From: Nocardiopsis sp. TSRI0078
GTDB taxonomy: Bacteria > Actinomycetota > Actinomycetes > Streptosporangiales > Streptosporangiaceae
Direction of reading: 5' to 3'
NCBI RefSeq assembly: GCF_001905145.1
Contig: NZ_LWLB01000012.1
Coordinates: forward strand, 434,001-498,000
Length of the DNA: 64,000 nucleotides
Shown: positions 24,770-34,537 of the stretch, in pieces
How positions within the stretch are numbered: the stretch's first letter is position 1
Layout of the letters: every line of letters starts with the position of its first letter
Program-made: the position numbers and the translations under genes
Notes under the pieces: model-generated
Told to the model about the DNA's origin: nothing
The model's input: only the letters and a program-made list of their open reading frames with translations
Databases searched by the model: none

Positions 24770-26464
24770 TCACTCGGCGGCCCAGCCGATGTCCTCGTAG
24801 ACGTAGCTGGAGGCCAGGCCGAACTCCCCCCAGTTGTGCAGGTCCTCGTTCACGACGTACAGGCCCGGGCACTCGAAGAGCGGAACGGTCACGACCTCCT
24901 CCCACAGCAGGCGGTCGATCTCGTTGGCCAGCTCGGCGTAGCGGCCGGGGTCGGTCTCGGCCCGGAGCTCGTCGAACCTCCCCTCGATCTCCTCGGTCGA
25001 GGCGCGGGCGAGGTTGTTGCCCCACTCTCCGTCCCCGTCGGGCATGCCGTAGTTCTCCTTGGCGTCGCCCGCGTAGGGGTTGGAGCCGACCAGGACGTAC
25101 GTGGCGACCTCGTAGTTGCCCGGGATGAGGTACTCGGAGAACAGGGCGTTGACCGGTACCTGCCGGACCTCGACCTCGACGCCGATCCCGGCGAGCATGT
25201 CGCGGCCGATCTCGGCCTCGTCCAGGGCGATGGCCGTGTCGTCGGCGGCCACCCAGTCCAGGGTCAGCGTGTCGCCGTCCTCGTCGGTGCGGAACTCGTC
25301 GCCCTCCTTGAGGGTCCACCCGGCCTCGTCGAGCAGCTCCCCGGCTCGCTCGGGGTCGTACTCGCCATACCCCTCGCTGTTGTCCCGGTAGCCGCGCTGG
25401 CTGGAGCGCAGCAGGCGGTTGACCTCACCGGTGACCGGCCAGTCGACCGCGCCGAGGGCGACCCCGGCGAGGGCGTCGCGGTCCAGACCCAGGGAGACCG
25501 CGTGGCGGACGCGGACGTCCTCCAGGTCCGGGCTGGCGCCGTTGAGCGAGGCGAACCGGTGGCCGTGGTTGACGGCCCTGGTGAAGTAGGCGCCCTCGCC
25601 GCCCCTGAGCAGCTCGTAGCCCGCGGCGTCGTAGCCGAGGTAGAAGCCGTCGATCTCACCGTTGTTGAAGGCGGCGGCCATGGCGCCGGTGCCCATGGCG
25701 TCGAAGACGATCTCGTCCAGCAGGGGCTCGGTACCCCACCAGTCCTCGTTCCTCCTGACCGTGATGCGCTCGGTGACGTCGTCGAACTCCACGTCGCCGA
25801 AGGGGCCCGCGGTGACGGGGTAGTCCTTGACGTAGCCCTCCTCGAAGAGCTCCTCGTCCTCCATGTACTCCTTGGGGTACAGCGGGGAGAACAGGGAGGG
25901 CCACTCGGCGTAGGGCTCCTCGAACCTCAGGGTGAAGGAGTACTCGTCGTCTCCGGGGACGAACTCGGAGACCTGGTCGTACCCGGCGGTGCCGCCGAGC
26001 TCCCACTCGCCCTCGCGCGAGCCGCCGACCGTCTCGACCTGGGCCTCGTAGTCCTCGGAGGTGACGGGCTCGCCGTCGGACCACACCGCGTCGGGGTTCA
26101 GCTCGTAGGTGACCTCGAGGCCGTCCTCGCTGACCCCGTGGTCGAGCACGAAGTCGGTGTTGGGGGAGGCCGTGCCCTCGGCGTCGTACCGTGTCGGGCT
26201 GGGCAGCACCGCGTCGGCCACACGGCGCACGTTGGCCATGTTGCCCTGGGTGTGCCACATGTTGTGCTGCTCGTCGTAGGTGCTGAGGGCCCACACGAAG
26301 GTGCCGCCCCTTTCGAGGTCCTCGCGGGGAGCGGGGTTCAGGTCCTCGGCGGGGAGGGGCGCCGGCTGCGTCTGGGCGTCCTCCCGGCCGCCCCCGCCGC
26401 AGGCGCTGGTCAGCACGGCCAGGGCAACGGCGGGGGCGAGACGGCGCGCCTTCCCGGTTCGCAT
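24770..26464 (-). CDS. ABC importer substrate-binding lipoprotein (DppA/OppA type)
   Basis: 564 residues, with AGGAGGAAGA before the ATG. Lipobox LAVLTSAC (Cys22). It is a family 5 solute-binding protein: AVWSDGEPVTSEDYEAQ, VRHAVSLGLDRDALA and the C-terminal GEFGLASSYVYEDIGWA are typical. Family 5 proteins bind peptides, and some bind oligosaccharides or nickel. It is the last gene of the permease-permease-ATPase-binding protein operon, 75 bases after the ATPase gene. The pectate lyase gene next door makes an oligogalacturonide ligand conceivable, but the sequence does not decide this. Confidence 0.9.
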   Translation of the reverse strand: MRTGKARRLAPAVALAVLTSACGGGGREDAQTQPAPLPAEDLNPAPREDLERGGTFVWALSTYDEQHNMWHTQGNMANVRRVADAVLPSPTRYDAEGTASPNTDFVLDHGVSEDGLEVTYELNPDAVWSDGEPVTSEDYEAQVETVGGSREGEWELGGTAGYDQVSEFVPGDDEYSFTLRFEEPYAEWPSLFSPLYPKEYMEDEELFEEGYVKDYPVTAGPFGDVEFDDVTERITVRRNEDWWGTEPLLDEIVFDAMGTGAMAAAFNNGEIDGFYLGYDAAGYELLRGGEGAYFTRAVNHGHRFASLNGASPDLEDVRVRHAVSLGLDRDALAGVALGAVDWPVTGEVNRLLRSSQRGYRDNSEGYGEYDPERAGELLDEAGWTLKEGDEFRTDEDGDTLTLDWVAADDTAIALDEAEIGRDMLAGIGVEVEVRQVPVNALFSEYLIPGNYEVATYVLVGSNPYAGDAKENYGMPDGDGEWGNNLARASTEEIEGRFDELRAETDPGRYAELANEIDRLLWEEVVTVPLFECPGLYVVNEDLHNWGEFGLASSYVYEDIGWAAE

Positions 26465-26539
26465 GGGGATCTTCCTCCTGTGGGGATGGTTTCGGCCATC
26501 GCGCGGGGCGGTGGCGGCCGTGCCTGCCGGGCCGCCGGG

Positions 26540-28735
26540 TCAGGAGCCCGCCCGCCGCCGCGCGAAGTGGCAGGCGACCGCGTGGTCGCCGCCCGTGGGC
26601 TCGACCCGCGGCTCGGTGCTCACGCACCGCTCCCGGTCGGGCTCGGAGAGGGTCGCGAACTTCTGGCACCTGGTCCGGAACCTGCAGCCCGAGGGGGGAT
26701 CGGCCGGGCTGGGCGGGTCCCCCTCCAGGACGACGTGCGTGCGCGCGCGTTCCCTCTCCGGGTCGGGGATCGGGACCGCCGACAGCAGCGCACGGGTGTA
26801 GGGGTGGGCGGGCCGGGCGTGGACGGAGGCGGTGTCGCCGATCTCCACGATCCGTCCCAGGTACATGACCGCGACCCTGTCGGCGATGTACCGGACCACG
26901 GACAGGTCGTGGGACACGAACAGGTAGGACAGTCCGAGGCGCGCCTGGAGTCCCTTCAGCAGGTTGACCACGCCCGCCTGGACGGACACGTCCAGGGCCG
27001 ACACCGGCTCGTCGAGCACCAGCAGCCCGGGTTCCGGGGCCAGGGCCCGGGCGATGCCGATGCGCTGGCGCTGGCCGCCGGAGAACTCGGCGGGGAACCG
27101 GGTGGCGTGCTCGGTGCCGAGGCCGACCAGGCCGAGCAGCCCGTACACCCGGCGGGTGACGTCGGCCGGGGGTGCTCCGTGGGTGCGCAGGGGTTCGGCG
27201 ATGATGTCGAACACCGTCATGCGCGGGTCGAGCGAGCTCATCGGGTCCTGGAACACGATCTGCACGTCGCGCCGCAGCCGGAACCGGCCGGCCCTGCCCA
27301 GGACCGCGGTGTCCCGGCCCATGACGGAGACGCTGCCGCGCTGGGGCCTGCCCAGCTCCATGATCTCCATGAGGGTGGAGGACTTGCCGCAGCCGGACTC
27401 GCCGACCAGGGCGAGCGTCTCGCCCTCGCGGATGTCGAAGTCGATGCCGTCGACCGCGTACACGGTCCCCACGCGCCGCTTGAGCACCGCGCCCCTCATC
27501 AGGGGGTGGTGCTTGACGAGGTCCGTGACCCGCAGCACCTCCGGACGGTCCTCCCGGCGCACGGCGGAAAGCGAGCGCTCCGGGATGTCCGGCACCGGAT
27601 AGATGTCCTGTGCGGTCCACCCCTGCTCGGCGATCTCACCGGAGCGGATGCACGCCGCCCGCTGCGTGCCGGTGCCGCCGTCGCGCACCCCGGAGGGCGC
27701 CGCCCCCGCCCCCCGGGCGCGGATCTCCTCCCGGCGGGGTTGGGAGCCGACCGCCAGGAGTCCGGGCTCGACCATGTCGCACTCGGGCAGCGCGATGGGG
27801 CAGCGCGGCGCGAAGGGGCAGCCGGGCGGCGGGGCCGACAGGGACGGCGGCGTGCCCTCGATGGGCACCAGCGCGCCCTGGTGCTCCGGGTCCATGCGGG
27901 GCACGGCGCCGAGCAGGCCCATGGTGTAGGGCATGCGGCTGCGATGGTAGACGTCGTCGACGCCGCCGGTCTCCACCGGGCGGCCCGCGTACATGACCAG
28001 GACCCGGTCGGCGAACCCGGCCACGACGCCGAGGTCGTGGGTGATCAGCACGATGGCGGCGCCGGTCTCGCGCCGGGCGGTGCGCAGCAGGTCGAGGATC
28101 TGCGCCTGGATGGTGACGTCCAGGGCCGTGGTGGGCTCGTCGCAGATGATGACGTCGGGGCGGTTGGCCATCGCCATGGCGATCATGACGCGCTGGCGCA
28201 TACCGCCGGAGAACTCGTGCGGGAAGGAGCGGTACCGCTGTTCGGCGTTGGGGATGCCGACCAGTTCGAGCAGCTCGACCGCGCGTGCCCGCGCCCCGGC
28301 CTTGGGAGCCGTGGGGTCGTGGACCAGGACGGCCTCGGCGAGCTGGTCGCCGACGGTGTACACGGGGGTGAGCCCGGACAGCGGGTCCTGGAAGACCATG
28401 GAGATAACCCTGCCGCGCTTGCGCGCCATGGCGCGGTCGTCCAGGCCCAGGATCTCCTCGCCGTGCAGGCGCACCGATCCGGTGATCCTCGTGTGCTCGG
28501 GCAGCAGCCCCATGGCGGCCATCGAGGAGACGGACTTGCCCGAACCGGACTCGCCGACGATGCCCAGCACCTCGCCGCGTCCGACGGTGTAGCCGACGCC
28601 GCGTACGGCGTGGACGTCGGGGCCGCCGCGGCGCCCGGGAAAGGTGACGGCGAGGTCGGTGACCTCCAGGACTGGGGGGCGGCCGGTGCTGTCGGCGTGC
28701 GCGGCCCCGGTGGTCTCGGCGGTGTCGGTGCTCAT
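26540..28735 (-). CDS. Fused dipeptide/oligopeptide ABC transporter ATPase (DppD-DppF)
   Basis: 731 residues holding two complete ABC ATPase domains. Domain 1 (about 25-270): [38 protein letters not shown]. Domain 2 (about 395-660): [37 protein letters not shown]. Each is followed by the oligopeptide/dipeptide C-terminal Cys-rich extension ([27 protein letters not shown]). The two are usually separate DppD and DppF subunits; this is the fused form common in actinobacteria. GGGGAGGG precedes the ATG. It energises the permeases encoded just upstream. Confidence 0.95.
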   Translation of the reverse strand: MSTDTAETTGAAHADSTGRPPVLEVTDLAVTFPGRRGGPDVHAVRGVGYTVGRGEVLGIVGESGSGKSVSSMAAMGLLPEHTRITGSVRLHGEEILGLDDRAMARKRGRVISMVFQDPLSGLTPVYTVGDQLAEAVLVHDPTAPKAGARARAVELLELVGIPNAEQRYRSFPHEFSGGMRQRVMIAMAMANRPDVIICDEPTTALDVTIQAQILDLLRTARRETGAAIVLITHDLGVVAGFADRVLVMYAGRPVETGGVDDVYHRSRMPYTMGLLGAVPRMDPEHQGALVPIEGTPPSLSAPPPGCPFAPRCPIALPECDMVEPGLLAVGSQPRREEIRARGAGAAPSGVRDGGTGTQRAACIRSGEIAEQGWTAQDIYPVPDIPERSLSAVRREDRPEVLRVTDLVKHHPLMRGAVLKRRVGTVYAVDGIDFDIREGETLALVGESGCGKSSTLMEIMELGRPQRGSVSVMGRDTAVLGRAGRFRLRRDVQIVFQDPMSSLDPRMTVFDIIAEPLRTHGAPPADVTRRVYGLLGLVGLGTEHATRFPAEFSGGQRQRIGIARALAPEPGLLVLDEPVSALDVSVQAGVVNLLKGLQARLGLSYLFVSHDLSVVRYIADRVAVMYLGRIVEIGDTASVHARPAHPYTRALLSAVPIPDPERERARTHVVLEGDPPSPADPPSGCRFRTRCQKFATLSEPDRERCVSTEPRVEPTGGDHAVACHFARRRAGS

Positions 28736-28748
28736 GGCGGGCCCTCCC

Positions 28749-29669
28749 CTAGGAGCGGTGTGACGTGGAGTGGGGGTCGAGGGCGTCGCGCAGGCCGTCC
28801 CCGACCATGTTCACGGCGAGCACCATCACGATCAGCAGGGCCGTGGGGAGGGCGAACACCCACGGCGCCGTGGTGGCGAACGGGGCGCCGTCGGCGATGA
28901 CCACGCCGAGGCTGATGTCGGGCGACCGCACGCCCAGGCCGAAGTAGCTGAGCGCGGTCTCGCCGATGACCGCTGTGCTGACCATGATCGTGGCGTCCGC
29001 GATGAGCAGCGACGACATGTTCGGCAGGACGTGGCGCAGGATGATCCTGTGCGGGGGGACGCCCATGAAGCGGGCGGCCTGGACGTACTCGCGCTCGCGC
29101 AGCGAGACGGTCAGGCCGCGCACCATCTTGGAGGTGACCATCCAGCTGAACGCGGCCAGCAGGACGACCAGGACCAGCCAGCCGCCCCGGCCGGCGAAGT
29201 GCTCGGACAGGATCGCCAGGATGACGAAACCGGGCAGTACCAGCGCCAGGTCCGCGATCCACGTCAGGGCGCGGTCGGTCACCCCGCCGAGGTAGCCCGC
29301 GAAGGCGCCGACGACGGCGGCGGCCCCGGTGGAGAGGAGCGCGACCAGCAGGCCGATCAGCAGGGATCTCCGCAGGCCCGCGGTCGTCTGGGTGAGGATG
29401 TCCTGGCCGGTGCGGTTGGTGCCCATCCAGTGCTCGGGGGAGGGCCCCTCCAGCATGGCCGAGAAGTCGCGCTCGCCCACGCCCCAGCCCGTCAGGAGCG
29501 GGCCGGCGAGGGCGAGGGCGGTGAGGAGGAGCAGCAGGGCGAGGCCGACGAGGACGCGCCGGGTCCCCAGCAGTCGGCGTGTGATGTCCCCGGTCCGGCT
29601 CGGTGCCCGGGGCACGGCCGGTGCCTGTGCCGGTGCCGTGCTCTCCTCGGTCGTGCTCGTCGTGCTCAT
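28749..29669 (-). CDS. ABC importer permease (DppC type)
   Basis: 306 residues with six predicted membrane helices after a Thr/Glu-rich cytoplasmic N-terminus. [25 protein letters not shown] is the DppC/OppC N-terminal signature and the [26 protein letters not shown] segment is the EAA loop that docks on the ATPase. It lies between the DppB-type permease and the fused ATPase, 13 bases before the ATPase start. Confidence 0.94.
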   Translation of the reverse strand: MSTTSTTEESTAPAQAPAVPRAPSRTGDITRRLLGTRRVLVGLALLLLLTALALAGPLLTGWGVGERDFSAMLEGPSPEHWMGTNRTGQDILTQTTAGLRRSLLIGLLVALLSTGAAAVVGAFAGYLGGVTDRALTWIADLALVLPGFVILAILSEHFAGRGGWLVLVVLLAAFSWMVTSKMVRGLTVSLREREYVQAARFMGVPPHRIILRHVLPNMSSLLIADATIMVSTAVIGETALSYFGLGVRSPDISLGVVIADGAPFATTAPWVFALPTALLIVMVLAVNMVGDGLRDALDPHSTSHRS

Positions 29670-29763
29670 GGCCTGCTCTCCAGCGGGACGGCCGCGGCTG
29701 CGCGCGGAAGGGGTGGGACATGGCGGCGGAACGCGCCGGAGGCGGCGCGGGGGGCGGGCGCGG

Positions 29764-30744
29764 TCACACCCGCACCCGGGGGTCGAGCCAGGCGTGGAGG
29801 ATGTCCGAGAGGAAGGACGCCGCCATGATCGTGACCGCCATGAACCAGGAGACGGCCGCGACCACGTGCACGTCCTGGCGGAAGATGGAGTCGATCAGCC
29901 ACGCGCCCATGCCGTGCCAGCCGTAGATCTTCTCGGTGAACGTCGCGCCGGACACCAGCGCGCCGAAGGTGAAGGTGAAGTAGGTGGTGGTGGGGATCAG
30001 CGCGGTGCGCAGGGCGTGCCTGAACAGCGCCCGGCGTCGGGTGAGCCCCTTGGCCATGGCGGTGCGCACGAAGTCGGCGCCGAGCACGTCCAGCATCATG
30101 TTGCGCTGGTAGCGGGCGAAGGAGGCGAACAGCGCGACGGCCAGGACGAGCGTGGGCAGGACCGCGTGGTGGATCCGGTTGCCCAGGAGCTCCCACCACG
30201 TCCCGTCGAAGCCCGCCGAGTACTCACCGGAGTAGCGCAGCAGCTGGAGGCCGAGCCCGTCGTTGACGGTGACGGCCAGGACCTGGACGACGATCGCGAT
30301 GACGACCGTGGGCACCGACAGCACGAGGAACGACACGGCGGTGGCCGCCTTGTCGAAGCGGCCGTACTGGCGCACGGCGGCGTAGGCGCCCACCGCGACA
30401 CCCAGGGCACTGCCGAGGAGGGTGGCGACCGTGATCAGGCGCAGGGTGACGCCGGCCTTCAACCACATCTGCGAGGCGACGTCGCCGCCCTGGATGGTCC
30501 TGCCGAAGTCCCCGGTCACCACGCCGCCGAGCCAGGTGGCGTAGCGCTGGGCCAGGGGCGTCCGGTCGTTGAGGTTCAGCGCGTCCAGCCGGGAGTCGAC
30601 CGCCTCGGGCGGGGGCGGTGGCTGCATCTGCTCGAAGTAGCCGCGCGGGTCCAGGTTGGTCGCGGCGAGCAGGTAGGCGAAGCTCGTCGCGAGGAGGACC
30701 AGCACGAGGTGGTTCAGCAGCCGCCTGGCCAGGAACTTGCCCAC
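29764..30744 (-). CDS. ABC importer permease (DppB type)
   Basis: 326 residues from GTG 30744, with GGAGG 5 bases upstream. An N-terminal helix (FLARRLLNHLVLVLLATSFAYLL), then five more helices. It has the DppB/OppB pattern LGGVVTGDFGRTIQGGD and the EAA loop ADFVRTAMAKGLTRRRALFRHALR. First gene of the importer operon; the promoter must lie in the AT-rich spacer upstream. Confidence 0.93.
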   Translation of the reverse strand: MGKFLARRLLNHLVLVLLATSFAYLLAATNLDPRGYFEQMQPPPPPEAVDSRLDALNLNDRTPLAQRYATWLGGVVTGDFGRTIQGGDVASQMWLKAGVTLRLITVATLLGSALGVAVGAYAAVRQYGRFDKAATAVSFLVLSVPTVVIAIVVQVLAVTVNDGLGLQLLRYSGEYSAGFDGTWWELLGNRIHHAVLPTLVLAVALFASFARYQRNMMLDVLGADFVRTAMAKGLTRRRALFRHALRTALIPTTTYFTFTFGALVSGATFTEKIYGWHGMGAWLIDSIFRQDVHVVAAVSWFMAVTIMAASFLSDILHAWLDPRVRV

Positions 30745-31403
30745 AACTACCTCCGATCACAGCCGGGCCGGCGCCCGGCCCCGTTCGCGCGCGGTCGCTT
30801 CCGGATGGCGCCTGCGGGCCGTGGTTCGGAGTGCTCCACGGACTGCCGACGGTGGTCGGCGAAGTCGGCTTCGCGACCCAGCGGCCACCGGCGGGGGTGA
30901 TTCCCGGTGGTACCACAACACCATTGTGCCCGTTTCATGATCGTTGACCGGCAATACCGAGATTCCGAGGGAGCATTGGACACTAGACGGTAACCAGTCC
31001 GCCAAGAAAAAACAATGGCACACATTCAACCATCGAACATCAGCCGATTTGTCAAGATTTGTACACATGGCAACGGCGCCGGAGCACGCGACGACCGCAG
31101 GCGGCATGACCTGACCGAAGGAGGCCCGCGCACAGAAAAAGCCTTATATCCCTCATGTCAGGGCATGAGACCTCACGGACGCCGCCAGCCGGAAGCGGTC
31201 CCGTACTGACGCGGAACTTTTCACACGAAACCCCATTTACCGGCCACGAAATCATTCTTCGGGCGGGTATCGATGGGCCGGTGCGGTGAATCCGCCCCGT
31301 GCGGGCCCCTCCTCGCCACGGCGGCGACGGTTCCGCCCGGTACGCCCGTTGTTCCGTGGACGCCGCTCGTCGCGCAGCGGAGCATGTGTCCGCGGAACAT
31401 GCC
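30745..31403. promoter_or_regulatory. Long AT-richer spacer upstream of the importer operon
   Basis: About 660 bases between the importer operon and the end of the MftF-like gene, which is transcribed in the same direction. The stretch 30920-31240 is much more AT-rich than the genome and contains an A-run at 31006-31012. It should hold the importer promoter. On the minus strand TTGGCG and TAGTGT lie about 15 bases apart near 30985-31005, a weak candidate. No gene is supported. Confidence 0.4.
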
Positions 31404-33017
31404 CTAGGAGGCGCTCACGACCCCCTGCGGCCTCGCCTCGCCCGTAGGGCGCCCCCACGCCCGCGCGGGCCGGTCCCTCCCCCGCACGACCGGGACCGGG
31501 CCGGCCACCGCCGTCGGCCTGATCCGGGGAACCAGCGGCGCCGGGGACCCCGAACCCGCCACCCCCCACCAGGCGCCCAGGGAGCGGGCGGCGTCGCCCG
31601 CCATCCCCAGGACGGTCCAGGTCACGGGACCGGTCAGGGCCGCTCCCCTGCCCCGGTGCCAGGAGGCCACGTGCGGCAGGACCAGGGCCGCGCCCGCGAC
31701 CGCCGCGATCCGGCCCGCGCGGACCGGCGACCGGCCCGAGCGGCCCGAGCGCGTCCCCCGGGACCGGACGGCCGCGCCGCCCACCGCCGCCGCGGCGGCC
31801 AGCGGCCACCACGCCGTGCGGGCCGCGTGCGCCCCCGTCCGCACGGTGTGCGCCAGGTCCAGACCGGCCAGCCGTACCGCCTCCGGCAGCGGGGTCCGCG
31901 CACCGGCCCTGAGCTCTCCCACCACCGACGCACCGCCCAGCGCACCGGCCAGCAGGGCAGCTCCGGGACGGCCCGAGGCCGCCAGGGCGAGTCCGACCGC
32001 GCCGGCAAGGGAGAGTTCGGGACCGACCGCACGACGGCCGTGGCGCCGGGCCAGCGGACCGGCGACCGCGCCCGAGGTGAAGCAGGCACGCAGGTAGCCG
32101 CCCAGGCCGGTGGTCGGTGGAGCCCACATCCGGGAACGGGGTTCGTAGCGCACCGACCAGCCGCCACCGGCCAGACGCCACAGCAGGTCGAGCTCGGCGG
32201 CGGCGCCCAGACCGGGATCGAGGTCGGAGGCGGCGCGGCGCAGCACCAGGGCGGGCACCGGCCGCAGGGGGTCGGTGTGCTCGTTGGCCGGCCCCGGTCG
32301 GCCCTGTTCCGGCGTCCCGTGTCCCCAGGGCAGGACGGGCGCGGGATCGGCACCGCGGTCCGCGCCCGCCCGGCTCTCGGCGACCGCGGCCACGGTCATC
32401 CGCATGTGGCCCAGGCAGTGGGAGCGGTCGGCCAGGACGCGGGGCACCACGGCCGCGACGAGGGGATCGCGGAAGTGGCCCAGAGCGGTGTCCAGCCACC
32501 CGGCGGCTGGACGCGTGCCCGCCTCGACCAGGGCGACCAGGTCGGCCGAGCACAGGCGCAGCGCCGCCGCGCGGGCTCCGGCTCCCCCCGCCGGCCCCGG
32601 AACCACCCGGGCTCCGCGGTCGCGGGCCGCCCGGGCGTCGGGGCCGGTGGCGCCGACCACCACGGGCCGCAGGTTCGGGTGGTGCCGGGCGAGGTGGTCC
32701 AGGGTGGCGCCCAGCGCGGTGGGGCCCGCCTGCCCGACGACGGCCACATCGACGGTGTCGGCGGGGCCCGGGGACAGGGGCCGCGGGTGGGCGAGTCCGG
32801 CCCGGACCAGGCCGCGGGCGAGCAGGCCCTCGTCCGCTCCCCCGGGCACGGACCCGCTCAGCCAGCGGATCAGGGTGCTGACCTGTTCCGGGGAGAGGCG
32901 CACGGCCCGTGGCGGGCATCCGCCCAGGAGGACGTGCCCCTCGTCGGCGAGGCGCACCGCGCGGTCGATCTCGATGCCGGGGCCGGGAGACAGGGGCGAG
33001 CGGGAGACCATGCCCAC
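31404..33017 (-). CDS. MftF-like glycosyltransferase homologue with eroded catalytic motifs
   Basis: 537 residues from GTG 33017 (ATG 33011 is an alternative). The architecture matches the mycofactocin glycosyltransferase MftF: an N-terminal RLADEGHVLLGGCPPRAVRLS leader domain, a GT2-like centre, LLWRLAGGGWSVRYEP, and a hydrophobic C-terminal half. However, the motifs an active GT2 needs are changed: VVGATGPDA where a DDGS motif is expected, VALVEAGTRP where VAFxDxD is expected, and AAELDL where MftF has GEDVDL. No mftA-E genes are present. It may be an inactive paralogue or have a changed function; the family assignment is from memory of the pattern. Confidence 0.6.
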   Translation of the reverse strand: MGMVSRSPLSPGPGIEIDRAVRLADEGHVLLGGCPPRAVRLSPEQVSTLIRWLSGSVPGGADEGLLARGLVRAGLAHPRPLSPGPADTVDVAVVGQAGPTALGATLDHLARHHPNLRPVVVGATGPDARAARDRGARVVPGPAGGAGARAAALRLCSADLVALVEAGTRPAAGWLDTALGHFRDPLVAAVVPRVLADRSHCLGHMRMTVAAVAESRAGADRGADPAPVLPWGHGTPEQGRPGPANEHTDPLRPVPALVLRRAASDLDPGLGAAAELDLLWRLAGGGWSVRYEPRSRMWAPPTTGLGGYLRACFTSGAVAGPLARRHGRRAVGPELSLAGAVGLALAASGRPGAALLAGALGGASVVGELRAGARTPLPEAVRLAGLDLAHTVRTGAHAARTAWWPLAAAAAVGGAAVRSRGTRSGRSGRSPVRAGRIAAVAGAALVLPHVASWHRGRGAALTGPVTWTVLGMAGDAARSLGAWWGVAGSGSPAPLVPRIRPTAVAGPVPVVRGRDRPARAWGRPTGEARPQGVVSAS

Positions 33018-33556
33018 ACCCTGTCGCCTGCCGCAGGGCGGCGCAAGGCCGCGGGAGGTACGAAATCCCCAGTGAGTTTACCTAATCGTTATTCAACCTC
33101 ACAGGCCCCACCAGTTCCCGAACACGGGCGTTATGCGTCCCTGACCGACCGCATAACCAGACCGGGGGCCCTCTTTACCCAGTTCAGAGAGGGTTATCCT
33201 GGCCAAGCCAGGTCGACTGGGTTCCCGGGGAGGCACGGAGCGTATGCTAAGCGCCAATACGCCCTTCAGTGTCGTAGGGCACATCCACCACCAGACATGA
33301 CCGACCGCTTCGGCCCGCTCCCAGGTCCCACCGCCATCCAGGGTGAAGCCCCGCGGCTTCTCCCCATCCCCCTGTCGCCGCTCTCGGACCGCGCACCTCG
33401 CGGTACGGGCCGCCTCCCTCCCTGTTCCCGGGGGCTCCGACCTGTGTGGCCGCCGCGCGCCGTGACCCGCTCACACGGGCACGGACGCCTTGCCGAGGGC
33501 CCGGCGCCCTCGTTGCCATGCCCGCCGCGAACACACGTCCTCGGGGAGTGAACCCA
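33018..33556. promoter_or_regulatory. AT-richer divergent spacer with inverted repeats
   Basis: 540 bases between divergent genes. GTTATGCG (33130-33137) and CGCATAAC (33150-33157) form a perfect inverted repeat with a 12-base spacer, and CCTGGC CAA GCCAGG lies at 33199-33213. These are candidate operators or hairpins. No gene is supported. Confidence 0.45.
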
Positions 33557-34159
33557 ATGTGTGAGACCGCAGCATCCCGCAGTCGCCCCATCACGTGTCA
33601 TGCGCACGACCCCACCCCCGGGGACGGACCCCCGCCGCCGGACGCGCTCCGGAACCCGGCCCCCTCGTCCAGTCCGCTCCAACGTCCGGCGAATCCCATG
33701 GAAGAGCGACCTCACAGCAAAGACACCGCCTCCGAGCAGGCGCGGCGGCGGTTCCCGGGCCTGCCGAGCCAGATCGCCTACGCGAGGAGGTTCGTCGCCC
33801 GCCAGCTGGCCGCGTCGCCGGAGCTGACCACGGCGACACTGCTGACCAGCGAGCTGGCCACGAACGCCATCACGCACAGCGCGTCGGGCATGGCCACCGG
33901 CAAGTTCGAGGTGTGCGTCCACCTGGCGCCCGGATGGGCGCGGGTGGAGGTGCGGGACCTGGGCAACGTGGAGGAGGCGCCGCAGCCCCAGCACCGGGGC
34001 CCCTACGACACCGACGAGCACGGCCGCGGCCTGGATCTGGTCGAGGCCCTCTCCAGCAAGTGGGGAACCGAGCCGCGCGGCGACGGGATGGGCCGCAGGG
34101 TCTGGTTCGAGTTGGTGTGGGACTGCGACGGCGACCCGGTGGCCGCGGACCCGGACTGA
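33557..34159 (+). CDS. RsbW/SpoIIAB-like ATP-binding anti-sigma-type protein
   Basis: 200 residues from ATG 33557, preferred because GGGGAG lies 8 bases upstream; the ATG at 33698 (153 residues) starts nearer the conserved domain but has no ribosome site. The GHKL ATPase domain covers about residues 68-190: LTSELATNAITHS (N box, Glu and Asn), VEVRDLG (G1), GRGLDLVEALSSKWG (G2). Such single-domain proteins bind sigma factors or anti-anti-sigma factors and can phosphorylate the latter. A SigB/F-type sigma gene lies 400 bases away on the other strand, so this may be its anti-sigma factor. Confidence 0.85.
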   Translation: MCETAASRSRPITCHAHDPTPGDGPPPPDALRNPAPSSSPLQRPANPMEERPHSKDTASEQARRRFPGLPSQIAYARRFVARQLAASPELTTATLLTSELATNAITHSASGMATGKFEVCVHLAPGWARVEVRDLGNVEEAPQPQHRGPYDTDEHGRGLDLVEALSSKWGTEPRGDGMGRRVWFELVWDCDGDPVAADPD

Positions 34160-34223
34160 CCGGCTCCGGGCCTGCACCCGGGACCGCTCCGGTACGCCGC
34201 CGCGTCCGGGATGGGCGTTCCCC

Positions 34224-34391
34224 TCACTCCTCGGCGGCGGCCGAGGGGGTCGCGCCGTCACCGTCGTCGACCGGCGTGTGCAGCCGGTAGCGCTCGTAGA
34301 GTTCGCGCGCGTAGTCCTTGGCCTCCTGTGACGGTTCCTCGCCCAGCTCGTCGCGGACCAGGTCGTCAAGGCTCTTGTTCGTTTCGTCCAT
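34224..34391 (-). CDS. Small acidic protein, 55 residues, unknown
   Basis: A 55-residue frame from ATG 34391 with strong GC3 coding character: MDETNKSLDDLVRDELGEEP, then an amphipathic helix (AKDYARELYERYRLH) and an acidic Ala/Ser tail. It lies between the convergent RsbW-like gene and the sigma gene, downstream of the latter and in the same direction, so it may be cotranscribed with the sigma factor. I recognise no family. Confidence 0.55.
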   Translation of the reverse strand: MDETNKSLDDLVRDELGEEPSQEAKDYARELYERYRLHTPVDDGDGATPSAAAEE

Positions 34392-34537
34392 GTCCCGAAG
34401 CCTGCCTGGAGTGCGCGGATAGCACAAATCGACTCTCCGGTAACGGAGAGGTATCAGCGCGGCCGTCGCGGCGGCGGACCCCTCCCCGTACCGGGGGACG
34501 GCTCCCACGGCGTCCCCCGGCACGGGTTTCGAAGGCT

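Noticed and set aside
24836..28900. 1354-codon open frame on the plus strand across the importer genes
   Set aside because: It is the mirror of well-conserved ABC transporter genes on the other strand, with Val/His/Asp/Gly-rich composition and no domain.
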